The notes beneath the pieces were generated by a model. The model was not told the origin of the DNA. It searched no databases and saw only the letters and a program-made list of their open reading frames with translations. DNA of 64,000 nt from assembly GCF_023522835.1 (NCBI RefSeq), contig NZ_JALCZU010000009.1:124001-188000 (forward strand), read 5' to 3'. The DNA is from Oceanobacillus saliphilus (lineage in GTDB: Bacteria > Bacillota > Bacilli > Bacillales > Amphibacillaceae). Shown piece by piece: positions 1 to 9,772 of this stretch (positions are counted from its first letter, which is position 1; each line of letters starts with the position of its first letter). The translations under genes and the position numbers were made by a program.

Positions 1-678
1 ATTGATAATATATTCTTCAATTGTTTTTTCTGCCATCGTGATACCGTCAATTTCAATAGCTTCTATTTGTTCCTTTATTAAATCAACGAGACCATCACTT
101 GCTACATCTTGCAAATAACTGATACAAACATCCGTTTTGGACCGTTCTCCTACTTTCATCATCTCATTGCGCAATCTTTCATCACGTAGTCTTCTTCTTG
201 TTAACGCAGTATTTTGGATGATATTTTCAGTATAACCGTCCCTCGATCCACGAATAACTTTCTCTGTATCGGGTTCTTCCGGATTTCTTCCTGGATAACT
301 TCTAACATCGATGATTTGCGTAATTTTTTCCCCATCAATAAAGACAGCGATTAAACCAGAGAGTATTTCATCTGCAGCCTCGTCCATTGTCTTTACAGGC
401 TTAACCTGCTGATGCACCAGTCGGTTTTCAATTATTTCTGGCAGTTTTTTTACGTTCGTCTCTACATCATTTATTTCGACAAGTTTTTTTATTAACTCTT
501 GTATGATAGCAGAATCACATAAACCAGTAACATAATAAATATGAACTTTTCTTTTTAGAATAATTAATTCACGATAGCCTATATCAAATGAGTTTCTCAT
601 TCCAAGTCTTTCTTCCATATATGCTTTATTATCCTGAATGCTGGCAGATACCATGTGATTATTTTTTAAAATCGTCAT
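1..678 (-). CDS. spoVAF: Spore germination protein SpoVAF, GerA family (partial)
   Basis: Only the first 226 codons lie in the window; the reading frame is open to the left edge. The N-terminal region reads like the soluble domain of GerA-family proteins, with a GMRNSFDIGYREL segment and IYYVTGLCDS near residues 50-60, as in SpoVAF of Bacillus. The family acts in the spore inner membrane with the SpoVA channel that moves dipicolinic acid; the membrane part would lie outside the window. The start is an ATG preceded by GGGG at a suitable distance. It sits about 25 bp after spoVAB and is probably cotranscribed with it, but spoVAC, spoVAD and spoVAE, which normally lie between them, are absent here. 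Confidence 0.85.
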   Translation of the reverse strand, partial: MTILKNNHMVSASIQDNKAYMEERLGMRNSFDIGYRELIILKRKVHIYYVTGLCDSAIIQELIKKLVEINDVETNVKKLPEIIENRLVHQQVKPVKTMDEAADEILSGLIAVFIDGEKITQIIDVRSYPGRNPEEPDTEKVIRGSRDGYTENIIQNTALTRRRLRDERLRNEMMKVGERSKTDVCISYLQDVASDGLVDLIKEQIEAIEIDGITMAEKTIEEYIIN

Positions 679-703
679 TCCGATATCCCCTTCTGAAATG
701 TAT

Positions 704-1132
704 TTATCTGACAAAATAAGTCCATTGGAACAATGAGCCAAATACTTTACCGAATAAGATTGCCATCAATAAAAACAATAGATAATTCTCCATCCGTATT
801 CTTCTGGATAAAATCGGAAAGACGTTAAGCACTTCGGTTAATGCAGCTGCAAGCATTCCATTGAATATACCATGCAGAATTCCCCAGATTATAAGCGCAA
901 CAACAGGCTGCTGAAACGAAACAGTTGCAAAAGAGAAATAGGTTCCAATCAGAAGCCCTATAATGACACTGGCACTGTAAACTTTTATTAGTGATTCCGT
1001 TTTACTCAATTGAATTAAGCGGGGAATAATCCCCAATACAGTAATAAATGCAACAAACCCAGCTCCAACAGCAAGACCTCCCCCAAACCCGATAAGTATC
1101 TGTAGAAGGTTAATCAGAAGGGTTTGTATCAT
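704..1132 (-). CDS. spoVAB: Stage V sporulation protein SpoVAB
   Basis: A 142-residue, strongly hydrophobic protein with about four membrane segments. Runs such as GFGGGLAVGAGFVAF, TVLGIIPRLIQL and AALTEVLNVFPIL match the SpoVAB family closely in both order and length. SpoVA proteins are made in the forespore and are needed for dipicolinic acid uptake and release, though SpoVAB's own contribution is unclear. It overlaps the end of spoVAA by 23 bp, so the two are translationally linked, and spoVAF follows after a short gap. Confidence 0.92.
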   Translation of the reverse strand: MIQTLLINLLQILIGFGGGLAVGAGFVAFITVLGIIPRLIQLSKTESLIKVYSASVIIGLLIGTYFSFATVSFQQPVVALIIWGILHGIFNGMLAAALTEVLNVFPILSRRIRMENYLLFLLMAILFGKVFGSLFQWTYFVR

Positions 1133-1727
1133 TTAACTTGTTCTCATGGTGATTTAAATAATTACTGAGATCCTGCTGGTAGTTGTAAATTTCAACTTCT
1201 AGAGGGCTGGGTTCTTCATTGAACCGCTTGTTAAACCAATGATTGAAAAAAAGAAGTGTCCCTAAACCTAATCCGAGCGAGTATGGTATTTGTATCCATA
1301 GAGGATATTCATTTTCTTCCCCAGTCAGGATGAAATGTAGTTTTTGCTGGACCTGCTGCATGCTGACGTCATAATGAAAATTCATAATGGTCATGGCTGT
1401 TCCTATAAAAAGCAATAGCCATACAAAAGATGCCACCCATATATTAATTGGTTTTTTTCGATCAGAAATTTGAATGATAGTTTGCTCAGGTCCCAAAAGT
1501 TGAATTTCCAATTCTGGGTATATGGTGGTTAAATGATCAATAATCAGGAAACTATCAATAATGACAATGTTTTTATCTTTTTCTGTAATTCGATATATAG
1601 GAGTATCCAAAAGTTTCCTTTTATATTTCGGTGCAGCAGAAATATAAGCAATGTCATGGAGGTAAACTTGTTTTGGTTTATTTAATTCCAATATTTTCTT
1701 CAACCGAAGATAAATAACTACTGTCAC
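1110..1727 (-). CDS. spoVAA: Stage V sporulation protein SpoVAA
   Basis: A 205-residue protein with a soluble N-terminal part, two hydrophobic segments (around residues 95-115 and 148-165) and a charged C-terminal tail, the layout of SpoVAA. It is the first gene of the spoVA operon. I take the GTG start because AAAGGAAG lies 8 bp upstream. About 300 bp and a terminator separate it from sigF, so it should have its own forespore promoter. No convincing sigma-G promoter could be placed by eye. The C-terminal coding region overlaps spoVAB. Confidence 0.88.
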   Translation of the reverse strand: MTVVIYLRLKKILELNKPKQVYLHDIAYISAAPKYKRKLLDTPIYRITEKDKNIVIIDSFLIIDHLTTIYPELEIQLLGPEQTIIQISDRKKPINIWVASFVWLLLFIGTAMTIMNFHYDVSMQQVQQKLHFILTGEENEYPLWIQIPYSLGLGLGTLLFFNHWFNKRFNEEPSPLEVEIYNYQQDLSNYLNHHENKLNDTNPSD

Positions 1728-2028
1728 TAAAATAACTTCCTTTTCTTTCAGAATGTGTAACGTTAGTATTTGTTAGGATGCAGAAAACTATCCCGGATTT
1801 ACGAACATTTTGACCCCCGAACTTTTTGGATTAGGAGAGAAAAGAATTAACTGTAAAGGTTTGATCGTGTTCAGATTTTAGGTCATACCTCTGAGTGGGG
1901 TTTCAATGTATCATTTACCAACCTTCGCACTAATAAAATAGGTTCATACGTTTAAAGTGGAGTCATTTAAAATAAAAAAAATCACCATATAAATGGTGAT
2001 TTGAGGAAAAAGATCAGTCAGCTTAGGT
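1728..2028. other. Intergenic region between sigF and spoVAA
   Basis: About 300 bp with no supported gene. It holds the sigF terminator at its right end and must carry the spoVA promoter. I looked for the sigma-G pattern (GMATR, 18 bp, CATNNTA) and did not find an acceptable pair. Confidence 0.6.
1979..2002 (-). terminator. Rho-independent terminator of the spoIIA operon
   Basis: A perfect 10-bp stem (AAATCACCAT / ATGGTGATTT) with a 4-base loop. On the minus strand it is followed by a long T run. It lies just after the sigF stop codon and separates sigF transcription from spoVA. Confidence 0.88.
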
Positions 2029-2787
2029 CTAACTTGAATCCATATTTTTCTTCATATCTTCTAAAATTTTCTTTTCCAGTCTTGAAACCTGTACCTGTGA
2101 GATTCCAAGTCTATCGGCGACCTCTGTTTGGGTCTGGTCTTTATAATATCTGAGGTATACAATTAATCTTTCTCTTTCACTGAGGCTTCGAATAGCTTCC
2201 TGAAGGGAAAGCTTATCAAACCATTTGGAATCCTGATCGGCTATTTGATCAAGCAATGTGATCGGATCTCCATCATTTTCAAAAACGGTTTCATAAATCG
2301 ATTGTGGTGACTTTGCAGCCTCCTGGGCATGGACAACTTCTTCCGGTAAGATTTCCAGTGCATCGGCTATTTCTTTAACTGTCGGTGATCTGCCATATTC
2401 CTTTGTCAGTTCATCCCTTTTTCTCCGGATTTTATTTCCGGTTTCTTTCAGGGAGCGGCTGACTTTTACGCTGCCATCGTCTCTAATAAAACGTTGTATT
2501 TCCCCAATGATCATTGGAACTGCATAGGTGGAAAAGCGTACATCATAGGACAGATCAAATTTATCAATCGATTTAATTAACCCGATACTTCCAATCTGAA
2601 ATAGATCATCTGGATCATAACCCCGATTGATGAATCGTTGGACAACAGACCATACGAGCCGAATATTTTTTTCGACTAAAATGTCTCTAGCTTCTTTATC
2701 ACCCTGTTGGCTTTTGAGTATATAGTCTTTTACTTTCTCATCCGACAACTGTTCCTTCTGACGTGTTTTTTTTACATTTACATTCAT
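2029..2787 (-). CDS. sigF: RNA polymerase sigma factor SigF (forespore-specific)
   Basis: A 252-residue sigma-70-type factor. Region 2 is visible (NIRLVWSVVQRFINRGYDPDDLFQIGSIG around residues 41-70, then the RFSTYAVPMIIGEIQRFIRDD segment), followed by region 3 and a region 4 helix-turn-helix (TQTEVADRLGISQVQVSRLEKK) near the C-terminus. This is the first compartment-specific sigma factor of the forespore, held inactive by SpoIIAB. Its position as third gene after spoIIAA and spoIIAB, with a 10-bp gap, confirms the assignment over SigG or SigB. Confidence 0.97.
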   Translation of the reverse strand: MNVNVKKTRQKEQLSDEKVKDYILKSQQGDKEARDILVEKNIRLVWSVVQRFINRGYDPDDLFQIGSIGLIKSIDKFDLSYDVRFSTYAVPMIIGEIQRFIRDDGSVKVSRSLKETGNKIRRKRDELTKEYGRSPTVKEIADALEILPEEVVHAQEAAKSPQSIYETVFENDGDPITLLDQIADQDSKWFDKLSLQEAIRSLSERERLIVYLRYYKDQTQTEVADRLGISQVQVSRLEKKILEDMKKNMDSS

Positions 2788-2797
2788 GGCAGCATCC

Positions 2798-3238
2798 TCA
2801 GTTATAAACTGTTTTCGTTTTTGAAAGCTGCTTTGTCATCGTAACGGTAGTCCCTTTGTCCGGGTACGATATGACTTCAACAGAATCCATAAAATTTTCA
2901 ATAATGGTAAAGCCCATTCCTGATCTTTCCATCTCAGGTTTGGAAGTGTATAACGGTTGTCGCGCTTCTGCGATATCGCTTATTCCGATTCCATGATCTT
3001 TGATGGTTAATTCAATTTCACCTTCGTTTAGAATACAGGTTATAAAAATTTTATGGTGGGATTCGTTGTTGTAGCCATGAATAATGGCGTTTGTTACTGC
3101 CTCTGAGACGACTGTTTTAATTTCTGTAACCTCATCCATCGTTGGGTCAAGCTGTGTTATAAATGCAGCTACCGTAACCCTGGCAAAGGCTTCGTTTTCA
3201 CTGACACTTGAAAACGCCAAGGACATTTCGTTCTTCAT
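2798..3238 (-). CDS. spoIIAB: Anti-sigma F factor SpoIIAB (serine kinase)
   Basis: A 146-residue GHKL-type ATPase. The N box is seen as [12 protein letters not shown], the G1 box as DHGIGI and the G2 box as [13 protein letters not shown]. The protein binds SigF in the ATP form and phosphorylates SpoIIAA on serine. Its ATG overlaps the spoIIAA stop codon by 4 bp, so the three proteins are made in linked amounts, as the partner-switching mechanism needs. Confidence 0.97.
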   Translation of the reverse strand: MKNEMSLAFSSVSENEAFARVTVAAFITQLDPTMDEVTEIKTVVSEAVTNAIIHGYNNESHHKIFITCILNEGEIELTIKDHGIGISDIAEARQPLYTSKPEMERSGMGFTIIENFMDSVEVISYPDKGTTVTMTKQLSKTKTVYN

Positions 3239-3588
3239 GAAGCCACCCCCAAAGTCGCTAAGGCATATTCTTCATTTTCTTCCAGTCTGACAATTTTAAA
3301 CAGACCAGACATTTCAAATAATCGTTGAACTGGAGGAGAAATGGAACATACAACCATTTCCCCGCCTAATTGTATCACCTCTTTATACCTTCCCAATACG
3401 ACACCGAGACCGGAACTGTCCATAAATGATACTGCTTCAAGATTTAAAATAATATGTTTTACGGGGTTGGAATAGAGCATATCTTTCCATTTATCCCTTA
3501 ACGCTTCTGCTTCATGATGATCTAACTCACCAGAAAGTCTTACTATCAGTACATCTCCTTTTACATCAAACATTGAATGAAGCCCCAT
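3235..3588 (-). CDS. spoIIAA: Anti-anti-sigma F factor SpoIIAA (STAS domain)
   Basis: A 117-residue STAS protein of the usual length. The phosphorylation site lies in [15 protein letters not shown], with Ser58 in the same position as in B. subtilis. Unphosphorylated SpoIIAA displaces SigF from SpoIIAB in the forespore. A strong ribosome binding site (AAAGGAGG) precedes the ATG. The first gene of the tricistronic spoIIA operon, it has a good sigma-H promoter about 35 bp upstream. Confidence 0.97.
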   Translation of the reverse strand: MGLHSMFDVKGDVLIVRLSGELDHHEAEALRDKWKDMLYSNPVKHIILNLEAVSFMDSSGLGVVLGRYKEVIQLGGEMVVCSISPPVQRLFEMSGLFKIVRLEENEEYALATLGVAS

Positions 3589-3622
3589 GTTTCTTCCTCC
3601 TTTATAAGAACGTTAATGTTTC

Positions 3623-3652
3623 TATTTCTTCATATGGAGGGCATATTCCTGC
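3623..3652 (-). promoter_or_regulatory. Sigma-H promoter of the spoIIA operon
   Basis: On the minus strand GCAGGAATA matches the sigma-H -35 consensus RnAGGAwww fully, followed after 12 bp by GAAGAAATA against the -10 consensus RnnGAATww. Sigma-H plus Spo0A control of spoIIA is established in B. subtilis, and this is the expected place. A near-match Spo0A box (TGTCGGA, one base off TGTCGAA) adjoins the -35 element at 3654-3660. Confidence 0.75.
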
Positions 3653-3694
3653 TATCCGACAAAAGAAGTGCCAATACGTTAAAGAAAGATGCGA

Positions 3695-4864
3695 TTAGCG
3701 TACTTTCGCCATTTCCTGCAGCGTTCTTTTCAATAAAGAAAAATAAGAAGCTTTTTCAATATCCTCTTCAACTGTTAACGGTACTTCCGACAGGATATTT
3801 TCTCCATCTTTTACATATAGCTTTCCAACTTGTTCGCCCTTTTTGATAGGGAAATCCCAATTTTCCCTGAGTTCAATGTCAGTCGTAATATTTTTTTCTG
3901 CTTCTCCTTTTTGATGAAGCGTACTAACAGATTGATTCGACACAATGTTGATGTTCTTGTTTTTTGATTTTAAAAGTTGAACTTCGGTTATGATTTCATC
4001 TTTGTCGAATAACTTGTTTGTTTCATAATGATTAAATGCATAGTCAAGTAAACCCGATACCATCGCATTTCTTTCTTTAGGTGATTCTGCTCCCATGACG
4101 ACAGCTATTACCCGCATATCATTTCTTTTAGCGGTGGCTGTCAGACAATACTTTGCCTCATTTGTATAGCCTGTTTTCAATCCGTCAACATCGGGGTAAA
4201 AACGTACGAGCTTATTTGTATTGACTAACCAAAATTCATTGTCTTGTCCTTTTCTTAAATAGTCCTCATATATCGATGTATACGCTGTAATCGTTTCATA
4301 TTTTAGTAACTCATTTGCAATTATAGCCATGTCATAGGCAGTACTGTAATGATCTTCCGCAGGTAACCCTGTCGTATTCTGGAACTTGGTGTTTTTCAAA
4401 CCTAATTCCTTCACTTTTTCATTCATTTCATTAACAAATGATTCTTCACTTCCAGAAATCCTTTCTGCAAGTGCTACACTGGCATCGTTCCCGGAGGCAA
4501 TTGCAACGCCTTTGAGCAAATCCTCTACAGACATTTCTTCCCCTGCTTCTAGAAATATTTGTGAACCACCCATGGAAGCAGCACGGTCACTAACTCGGAT
4601 TATCTCATCCATTTTAAGCTTTCCTTGATCTAATGCCTCCATAATCAAAAGCAAGGTCATTATTTTGGTCATGCTGGCTGGCGGCAACTGCTCTTGTGCA
4701 TTTTTGTCAAAAATTATTTTTCCAGTATCTTGTTCAAGTAAAAGAGCTGATTTCGCATTTTCGGCCAGATTTAATGCATTATTCTTCTCCTCTGCAAAGG
4801 CAGAAAAAGGCATTGAAGTAGCAATTAAAACCATTATTGTTACGATTGTTGCATACTTTTTCAT
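3695..4864 (-). CDS. dacF: Sporulation-associated D-alanyl-D-alanine carboxypeptidase DacF
   Basis: A 389-residue serine-type penicillin-binding protein of class S11. It has a signal peptide ending near AFAEE, the catalytic SMTK motif (PPASMTKIM), an SGN motif in AIASGNDASVALA and a KTGYT motif in VDGLKTGYTNEA. The C-terminal beta-rich domain (KLYVKDGENILSEVPL) is of the PBP5 type. It trims peptidoglycan side chains in the forespore. I start it at the ATG preceded by GGAGG; the longer upstream frame lacks a ribosome binding site and a plausible leader. It lies upstream of spoIIAA as in B. subtilis. Confidence 0.93.
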   Translation of the reverse strand: MKKYATIVTIMVLIATSMPFSAFAEEKNNALNLAENAKSALLLEQDTGKIIFDKNAQEQLPPASMTKIMTLLLIMEALDQGKLKMDEIIRVSDRAASMGGSQIFLEAGEEMSVEDLLKGVAIASGNDASVALAERISGSEESFVNEMNEKVKELGLKNTKFQNTTGLPAEDHYSTAYDMAIIANELLKYETITAYTSIYEDYLRKGQDNEFWLVNTNKLVRFYPDVDGLKTGYTNEAKYCLTATAKRNDMRVIAVVMGAESPKERNAMVSGLLDYAFNHYETNKLFDKDEIITEVQLLKSKNKNINIVSNQSVSTLHQKGEAEKNITTDIELRENWDFPIKKGEQVGKLYVKDGENILSEVPLTVEEDIEKASYFSLLKRTLQEMAKVR

Positions 4865-4893
4865 AGTTTTACCTCCAGCAATCAATATATTGT

Positions 4894-4923
4894 AAGGATT
4901 GCCGGAAATTGGTATTTTAATAC
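4894..4923 (-). promoter_or_regulatory. Candidate sigma-F promoter of dacF
   Basis: On the minus strand GTATT, a 15-bp spacer and GGCAATCCTT resemble the sigma-F pattern GYATA / GGNNANAMTR, about 30 bp before the dacF start. B. subtilis dacF is a known sigma-F target. Two -10 positions deviate, so this is only a candidate. Confidence 0.4.
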
Positions 4924-4948
4924 ATTGGAAAAGCATAAAAAAAGAAAA

Positions 4949-4968
4949 AAGCACACGTATGTGTGCTT
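4949..4968 (-). terminator. Rho-independent terminator downstream of pdp
   Basis: The stem AAGCACAC / GTGTGCTT closes a short loop and is followed on the minus strand by a T-rich tract. It ends the drm-pupG-pdp transcription unit before dacF. Confidence 0.85.
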
Positions 4969-4978
4969 GAAAAATGGG

Positions 4979-6283
4979 TTATTCTGTTATTGTAGCATAA
5001 ATCAAGTTTGGAGCTTGGACATTATCTTTCGAGATTTCAATACTTTTGTATAGTTTTTCGGTGACATCTTCAACAGATTCCCGATTGGAATGGATAGTTA
5101 GTAGAGATTCACCTTCTTTTACGATATCCCCGATTTTTTTATGAAGTACGATTCCTACACTCAAGTCTATTTCAGATTCTTTTGTTGCCCTGCCAGCTCC
5201 AAGCATCATTGCAGCAGTACCCAGTTCATCGGCAATGATTTTTTTAACTTTACCAGAAGACATTGCAGGCAGTTCAATTTTATAAGCCGCTTGTGGCAAT
5301 AGATCTGGATTATCAGCTACACTCGCATCGCCACCTTGAGACTCAAGAAAACGTTTGAATGTTTCAAAGGCTTTCCCATTTTTGAGATTCTCCTGCAATT
5401 TTTCTCTTGCTTCGTCAAGCGTGTCTGCTTTTTCAGCTAGTACTACCATTTGACTTCCTAACGTTAGACACAATTCAGTAAGGTCTTCTGGTCCATTTCC
5501 CTGTAACGTAGCAATCGCTTCTTTCACTTCAAGCGCATTCCCAATTGCATACCCAAGTGGCTGGCTCATATCCGAGATGACAGCCATCGTATTCCTTCCG
5601 ACGCGATTCCCTATCGATACCATTGCATGTGCCAGTGCTTTTGCATCATCCAGATTTTTCATGAATGCCCCGGCTCCTGTTTTTACATCAAGTACGATTC
5701 CATCGGCACCAGAAGCGATTTTCTTGCTCATGATGGAACTGGCAATCAGTGGGATTGAGCTTACTGTTGCGGTTACATCTCTTAAACTGTATAGCTTTTT
5801 ATCTGCAGGTGTTAAATTGCCGGATTGTCCAATTACTGCAACTTTGTTTTTATTTACGAGATCAATGAATTTATCGTTTGATATTTCCACATGAAATCCT
5901 GGTACGGATTCCAGTTTATCAATCGTTCCGCCAGTATGCCCAAGCCCCCTTCCGCTCATTTTTGCCAAAGGAACATCGACTGATGCCACAAGAGGTGCCA
6001 GAATTAATGTGGTTGTATCACCAACACCACCAGTGGAATGCTTGTCCACCTTGATGCCTTTTATTGCTGACAGGTCAATTTGATCACCGGATTCAACCAT
6101 TGCCATGGTTAAGGATGCCCGTTCTTCTTCGGTCATATCCTGAAAATAGATGGCCATTAATAATGCGCTGATTTGATAATCAGGTATTTGGTCATTCGTG
6201 TAGCCATCAATGAAAAACTTAATTTCTTCCGTTGTTAATTCCTGTCCATTTCTTTTTTTCTCGATGATATCGTACATTCTCAT
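4979..6283 (-). CDS. pdp: Pyrimidine-nucleoside phosphorylase
   Basis: A 434-residue member of the thymidine/pyrimidine-nucleoside phosphorylase family. It shows the signature [16 protein letters not shown] around residues 110-125, the phosphate-binding [14 protein letters not shown] segment, and a C-terminal pyrimidine-nucleoside phosphorylase domain. It cleaves uridine, deoxyuridine and thymidine with phosphate to base and (deoxy)ribose-1-phosphate. It is the third gene of a salvage operon with pupG and drm, whose product interconverts pentose-1- and -5-phosphates. Confidence 0.95.
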   Translation of the reverse strand: MRMYDIIEKKRNGQELTTEEIKFFIDGYTNDQIPDYQISALLMAIYFQDMTEEERASLTMAMVESGDQIDLSAIKGIKVDKHSTGGVGDTTTLILAPLVASVDVPLAKMSGRGLGHTGGTIDKLESVPGFHVEISNDKFIDLVNKNKVAVIGQSGNLTPADKKLYSLRDVTATVSSIPLIASSIMSKKIASGADGIVLDVKTGAGAFMKNLDDAKALAHAMVSIGNRVGRNTMAVISDMSQPLGYAIGNALEVKEAIATLQGNGPEDLTELCLTLGSQMVVLAEKADTLDEAREKLQENLKNGKAFETFKRFLESQGGDASVADNPDLLPQAAYKIELPAMSSGKVKKIIADELGTAAMMLGAGRATKESEIDLSVGIVLHKKIGDIVKEGESLLTIHSNRESVEDVTEKLYKSIEISKDNVQAPNLIYATITE

Positions 6284-6303
6284 TTAGATCACCTTTTTAT
6301 TAT

Positions 6304-7128
6304 TTATTGTGGTAACGTACTGATTATTTGTTTTACAAACTTAAGGAAGCTTTCCCTAACTTGTTCCGTTGTTTCTATTACTTCATCGTGTGTTAGAGGC
6401 TGGTCCAATATTCCGGCTGCCATATTGGAAATGCAAGATATTCCTAGTACTCGTAAGCCGGCATGTCTGCTTACAATAACTTCAGGTACTGTGGACATTC
6501 CAACTGCATCGGCTCCCATATTCCTCAGCATTCTTACCTCTGCTGGCGTTTCGTAGGTAGGACCGGTATTTCCCACATAGACACCATGTTGAATGTTTAG
6601 TCCAATAGCATCTGCGCAATCTTTGGCATGTTGAATATACGCTCTATCATAGCTCTGTGACATATCCGGGAAGCGTGCACCCAATGCTTCATCATTTTTA
6701 CCAATTAAAGGGTTATCCCCCATGTTATTAATATGATCGGTAATTAGCATTAAGTCACCAGGATTAAAATCTTCATTGATTCCGCCAGCCGCATTTGTAA
6801 CAATAATGGATCCGACACCAATATCTTTCATCACACGTATTGGGAAAGTGACCTGCTCCATTGAGTATCCTTCATAATAATGAAAGCGACCCTGCATTGC
6901 GATAACTTGTTTGCCTTCAAGTGTCCCAATTACGAGTTGACCTTTATGTCCAGATACCGTTGACTCAGGGAAGTGTGGTATCTCTGAATATGGAATGATT
7001 GTTGGATTTTCTATTTCATCGCCTAGCACACCGAGACCTGAACCTAGTATTAAGCCGATTGCTGGATTTTCTTTTATATGTTTTTTTACATAACTACTCG
7101 CTTGTGAAATTGCTGTAAGATTTGTCAT
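6304..7128 (-). CDS. pupG: Purine nucleoside phosphorylase, trimeric PNP-I type
   Basis: A 274-residue protein of the trimeric guanosine/inosine phosphorylase class. Visible motifs are the phosphate loop LILGSGLGVLGDE, the IVTNAAGGIN segment, NTGPTYETPAEVRMLR and the MSTVPEVIVSRHAGL region that contacts the base and sugar. It releases guanine or hypoxanthine from nucleosides, giving pentose-1-phosphate for phosphopentomutase. It lies 12 bp after drm and 20 bp before pdp. Confidence 0.95.
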   Translation of the reverse strand: MTNLTAISQASSYVKKHIKENPAIGLILGSGLGVLGDEIENPTIIPYSEIPHFPESTVSGHKGQLVIGTLEGKQVIAMQGRFHYYEGYSMEQVTFPIRVMKDIGVGSIIVTNAAGGINEDFNPGDLMLITDHINNMGDNPLIGKNDEALGARFPDMSQSYDRAYIQHAKDCADAIGLNIQHGVYVGNTGPTYETPAEVRMLRNMGADAVGMSTVPEVIVSRHAGLRVLGISCISNMAAGILDQPLTHDEVIETTEQVRESFLKFVKQIISTLPQ

Positions 7129-7140
7129 AATTAGTCACCT

Positions 7141-8319
7141 CTATTTAATATATTTCAGGAAACTTTTTCCATATTTAGGCATTGGAATACCGAAGTTGTC
7201 AGCAATTGTCGCCCCTATATCTGCAAAAGTTTCTCTGATTGGAATGTCTCTGCCTTCCTTTATATCGGTATGATGTACGATTAGTGGCACATACTCCCTT
7301 GTATGATCTGTGCCTGGATGTACAGGGTCGTTCCCATGGTCTGCTGTAATAATCAACAGGTCGTCTTTTTTCAGCTTCTGTAAAACTTCAGGTAGCCTTG
7401 CATCAAATTCCTCCAGTGCATTTCCATATCCTTCAGGGTCCCTGCGGTGACCGAATTTCGCATCGAAATCAACTAGGTTCAGAAAACTTATTCCTGTAAA
7501 ATCTTCTCCCATTGACGCTACTAGCTTCGTCATTCCATCATCATTGTCATTGGTGCGAACAGATTTTGTTACTCCCTCACCATCGTAGATATCGGAAATT
7601 TTCCCGACGGCTATGACCTCATAATTATGGTCTTTAAGCTCATTCATAACCGTTCTTCCAAATGGTTTTAGAGCATAGTCGTGGCGATTTGAGGTACGCT
7701 CAAATGCACCGGGTTTACCTATGAATGGACGAGCAATCACACGACCAACCATGTATTTTTCATGAAGGGTCAGTTCCCGGGCGATTTCACAAATTTGATA
7801 CTGTTCTTCGATGGGGATAATTTCTTCATGTGCTGCAATCTGCAGGACAGAATCAGCAGATGTATAGACGATTAATGCTCCTGAATTCATATGTTCTTCG
7901 CCTAATTCATCCAGTATTTCTGTTCCTGAAGCAGGTTTATTTCCAATTATTTTACGACCGGTTTTTTCTTCCAGATCGTTTAACAATTCATCTGGAAATC
8001 CTTCTGGGAATGTCCGGAATGGCTGGCTAATATTCAGGCCCATAATCTCCCAATGGCCTGTCATAGTATCTTTCCCATTTGATGCTTCCTGCATTTTTGT
8101 ATAGAAAGCTTTTGGTTTCATTGCTTTTTCAATACCTTTTATTTCTCTAATATTACTCAAGCCAAGTTCAGCCATATGAGGCATCTTGAGCCCATTCATA
8201 TGTTCAGCTATATGCCCGAGCGTATCTGCGCCAACATCGTTAAATTTAGCAGCATCTGGTGCTTCTCCAATTCCTACTGAATCCATAACTATCAAAAATA
8301 CTCGTTTAAATTTTGTCAT
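7141..8319 (-). CDS. drm: Phosphopentomutase
   Basis: A 392-residue member of the alkaline phosphatase superfamily. Metal-binding residues are seen in [12 protein letters not shown] (Asp13) and [19 protein letters not shown], and the activated Thr85 lies in [11 protein letters not shown]. It converts ribose- and deoxyribose-1-phosphate to the 5-phosphates. The ATG with GGAGGT upstream is chosen; the upstream in-frame codons have no ribosome binding site and do not match the family. First gene of the salvage operon, directly after xerD. Confidence 0.95.
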   Translation of the reverse strand: MTKFKRVFLIVMDSVGIGEAPDAAKFNDVGADTLGHIAEHMNGLKMPHMAELGLSNIREIKGIEKAMKPKAFYTKMQEASNGKDTMTGHWEIMGLNISQPFRTFPEGFPDELLNDLEEKTGRKIIGNKPASGTEILDELGEEHMNSGALIVYTSADSVLQIAAHEEIIPIEEQYQICEIARELTLHEKYMVGRVIARPFIGKPGAFERTSNRHDYALKPFGRTVMNELKDHNYEVIAVGKISDIYDGEGVTKSVRTNDNDDGMTKLVASMGEDFTGISFLNLVDFDAKFGHRRDPEGYGNALEEFDARLPEVLQKLKKDDLLIITADHGNDPVHPGTDHTREYVPLIVHHTDIKEGRDIPIRETFADIGATIADNFGIPMPKYGKSFLKYIK

Positions 8320-8414
8320 ATTATCAGACCTCCAGTAACTATATTCCCGCATCAATTCATATATATGTTTTAAATTATGATGTAGGATGTCAGACAACTA
8401 AAATGATCAATCTA

Positions 8415-9305
8415 CTATGCCCTTGGATGATAGGCCTTGTACATATCTTTTAATCTTGTTTTTGTGACATGGGTATATATTTGTGTAGTTGAAATATCCG
8501 CATGTCCAAGCATCTCTTGAACAACTCTCAAATCGGCCCCATTTTCCAGCAGGTGGGTCGCAAATGAATGTCTGAGCGTATGGGGAGTAATGGTTTTGTT
8601 TATACCGGCATCGATTGCTAAAGCTTTAAGTATTTTCCAAAAACCTTGACGTGATAGAGGTCTCCCATGATGATTAACAAACAGAGCCGTTTCCTGTTTA
8701 TTTTTTACCAATTTAGGCCTTGAAACCTCCAGGTAATTTTCCATTGCATTTTTTGCTACATCACCTAATGGTACAATCCTCTCTTTTGATCCTTTGCCAA
8801 AACACTGAACAAACCCCATTGTAAGATGAAGATCGCTGACTTTTAAAGTAATCAGTTCTGTAACCCGCAGCCCGGTAGCATAAAGCAGCTCCAGCATAGC
8901 TTTGTTCCGAATTGCCAGTGTAGTATTTTCTTGTATATGAAGCAATTTTTCCACTTCTGCCTGTGAGAGCGTCTCAGGCAGTTTTCTTTCCTTTTTCGGT
9001 GTTTCAATATGTAAGCTTGCATCACTCGTTGCAATTTGTTCCCTGATTAGAAAATGATGAAATGCTCGAATGGAAGAAACATGGCGTGTGATCGTGGAAG
9101 TCGACTTTCCTTCATCCTTCAAAATATATAAGAAGCCCATGATATCTTTTCTAGTTACTTTATCCCAAGACTGCTTTTTAACTGACTTCTCAATATAGTT
9201 CGTATAATGCTTCAAGTCACGTCCATAGGAATGAAGGGTATTGTCGGATAATCCCCGCTCTATTTGTAGAAAATGAAAAAAATCCTCAATAGCATATTTA
9301 AGCAT
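8415..9305 (-). CDS. xerD: Site-specific tyrosine recombinase XerD
   Basis: A 296-residue tyrosine recombinase with an N-terminal SAM-like core-binding domain (residues 1-85) and a C-terminal catalytic domain. The catalytic residues appear as Arg in [26 protein letters not shown], the [11 protein letters not shown] segment and the nucleophilic Tyr of IYTHV. With XerC it resolves chromosome dimers at dif. Its place between yqzK/fur and drm is that of B. subtilis ripX (xerD). Confidence 0.95.
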   Translation of the reverse strand: MLKYAIEDFFHFLQIERGLSDNTLHSYGRDLKHYTNYIEKSVKKQSWDKVTRKDIMGFLYILKDEGKSTSTITRHVSSIRAFHHFLIREQIATSDASLHIETPKKERKLPETLSQAEVEKLLHIQENTTLAIRNKAMLELLYATGLRVTELITLKVSDLHLTMGFVQCFGKGSKERIVPLGDVAKNAMENYLEVSRPKLVKNKQETALFVNHHGRPLSRQGFWKILKALAIDAGINKTITPHTLRHSFATHLLENGADLRVVQEMLGHADISTTQIYTHVTKTRLKDMYKAYHPRA

Positions 9306-9312
9306 ATATCGT

Positions 9313-9516
9313 CTACTCTCCCTGCTGAAAAATGATATGAATTCTCTCTAATATGCCCTTCGATTCAAATACCTTTATCGCCGGCCCTTGAGGAGGGTCG
9401 TAACGATGAATTTGTTCGTACTCGTTATGCAATAGCTTTAAACCATAATAAAATAGGAATGTACATATCGTAAATATGATAAATACCTTCACCGTATCCC
9501 ATATAAATCTGCCCAT
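9313..9516 (-). CDS. yqzK: Small membrane protein of the YqzK (DUF4227) family
   Basis: A 67-residue protein with one hydrophobic segment near residues 9-26 and a polar C-terminal part containing [15 protein letters not shown]. Size, this core and position immediately upstream of xerD (7 bp) match YqzK. Its function is unknown. The tight spacing suggests it is cotranscribed with xerD. Confidence 0.8.
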   Translation of the reverse strand: MGRFIWDTVKVFIIFTICTFLFYYGLKLLHNEYEQIHRYDPPQGPAIKVFESKGILERIHIIFQQGE

Positions 9517-9644
9517 AAGCTAATCTCCCTAAAATTAGTATTCTAATTTTAAGATATGCAAAGGGGGAAACACATAATACTACTCAAATGTAACCTTTTT
9601 CATGTATTTTGTAAATCAGAGTGTATGGACAGAAAAATACCGTA

Positions 9645-9720
9645 AAAAAATACGACCAAGCTTTCGGTCACAGCTATAGCCGTAGTTGCACTTATGTAGA
9701 GTAGAAAAGGATTATACTTC
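9645..9720. repeat. Degenerate copy of a dispersed intergenic repeat
   Basis: Read on the minus strand this segment contains CATAAGTGCAA followed by GCTGTGACCGAAAG and a TTGGTC arm. The same order of blocks occurs at 49309-49435, and the second block recurs at 26776-26845. It lies between fur and yqzK in otherwise empty sequence. Confidence 0.5.
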
Positions 9721-9731
9721 TACTCCATCAT

Positions 9732-9763
9732 AAAAGCCTTTTTCCATGAGGAAAAAGGCTTTT
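9732..9763 (-). terminator. Rho-independent terminator of fur
   Basis: A perfect 14-bp stem (AAAAGCCTTTTTCC / GGAAAAAGGCTTTT) with a 4-base loop, nine bases after the fur stop codon. Confidence 0.85.
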
Positions 9764-9772
9764 CCAATTTTA

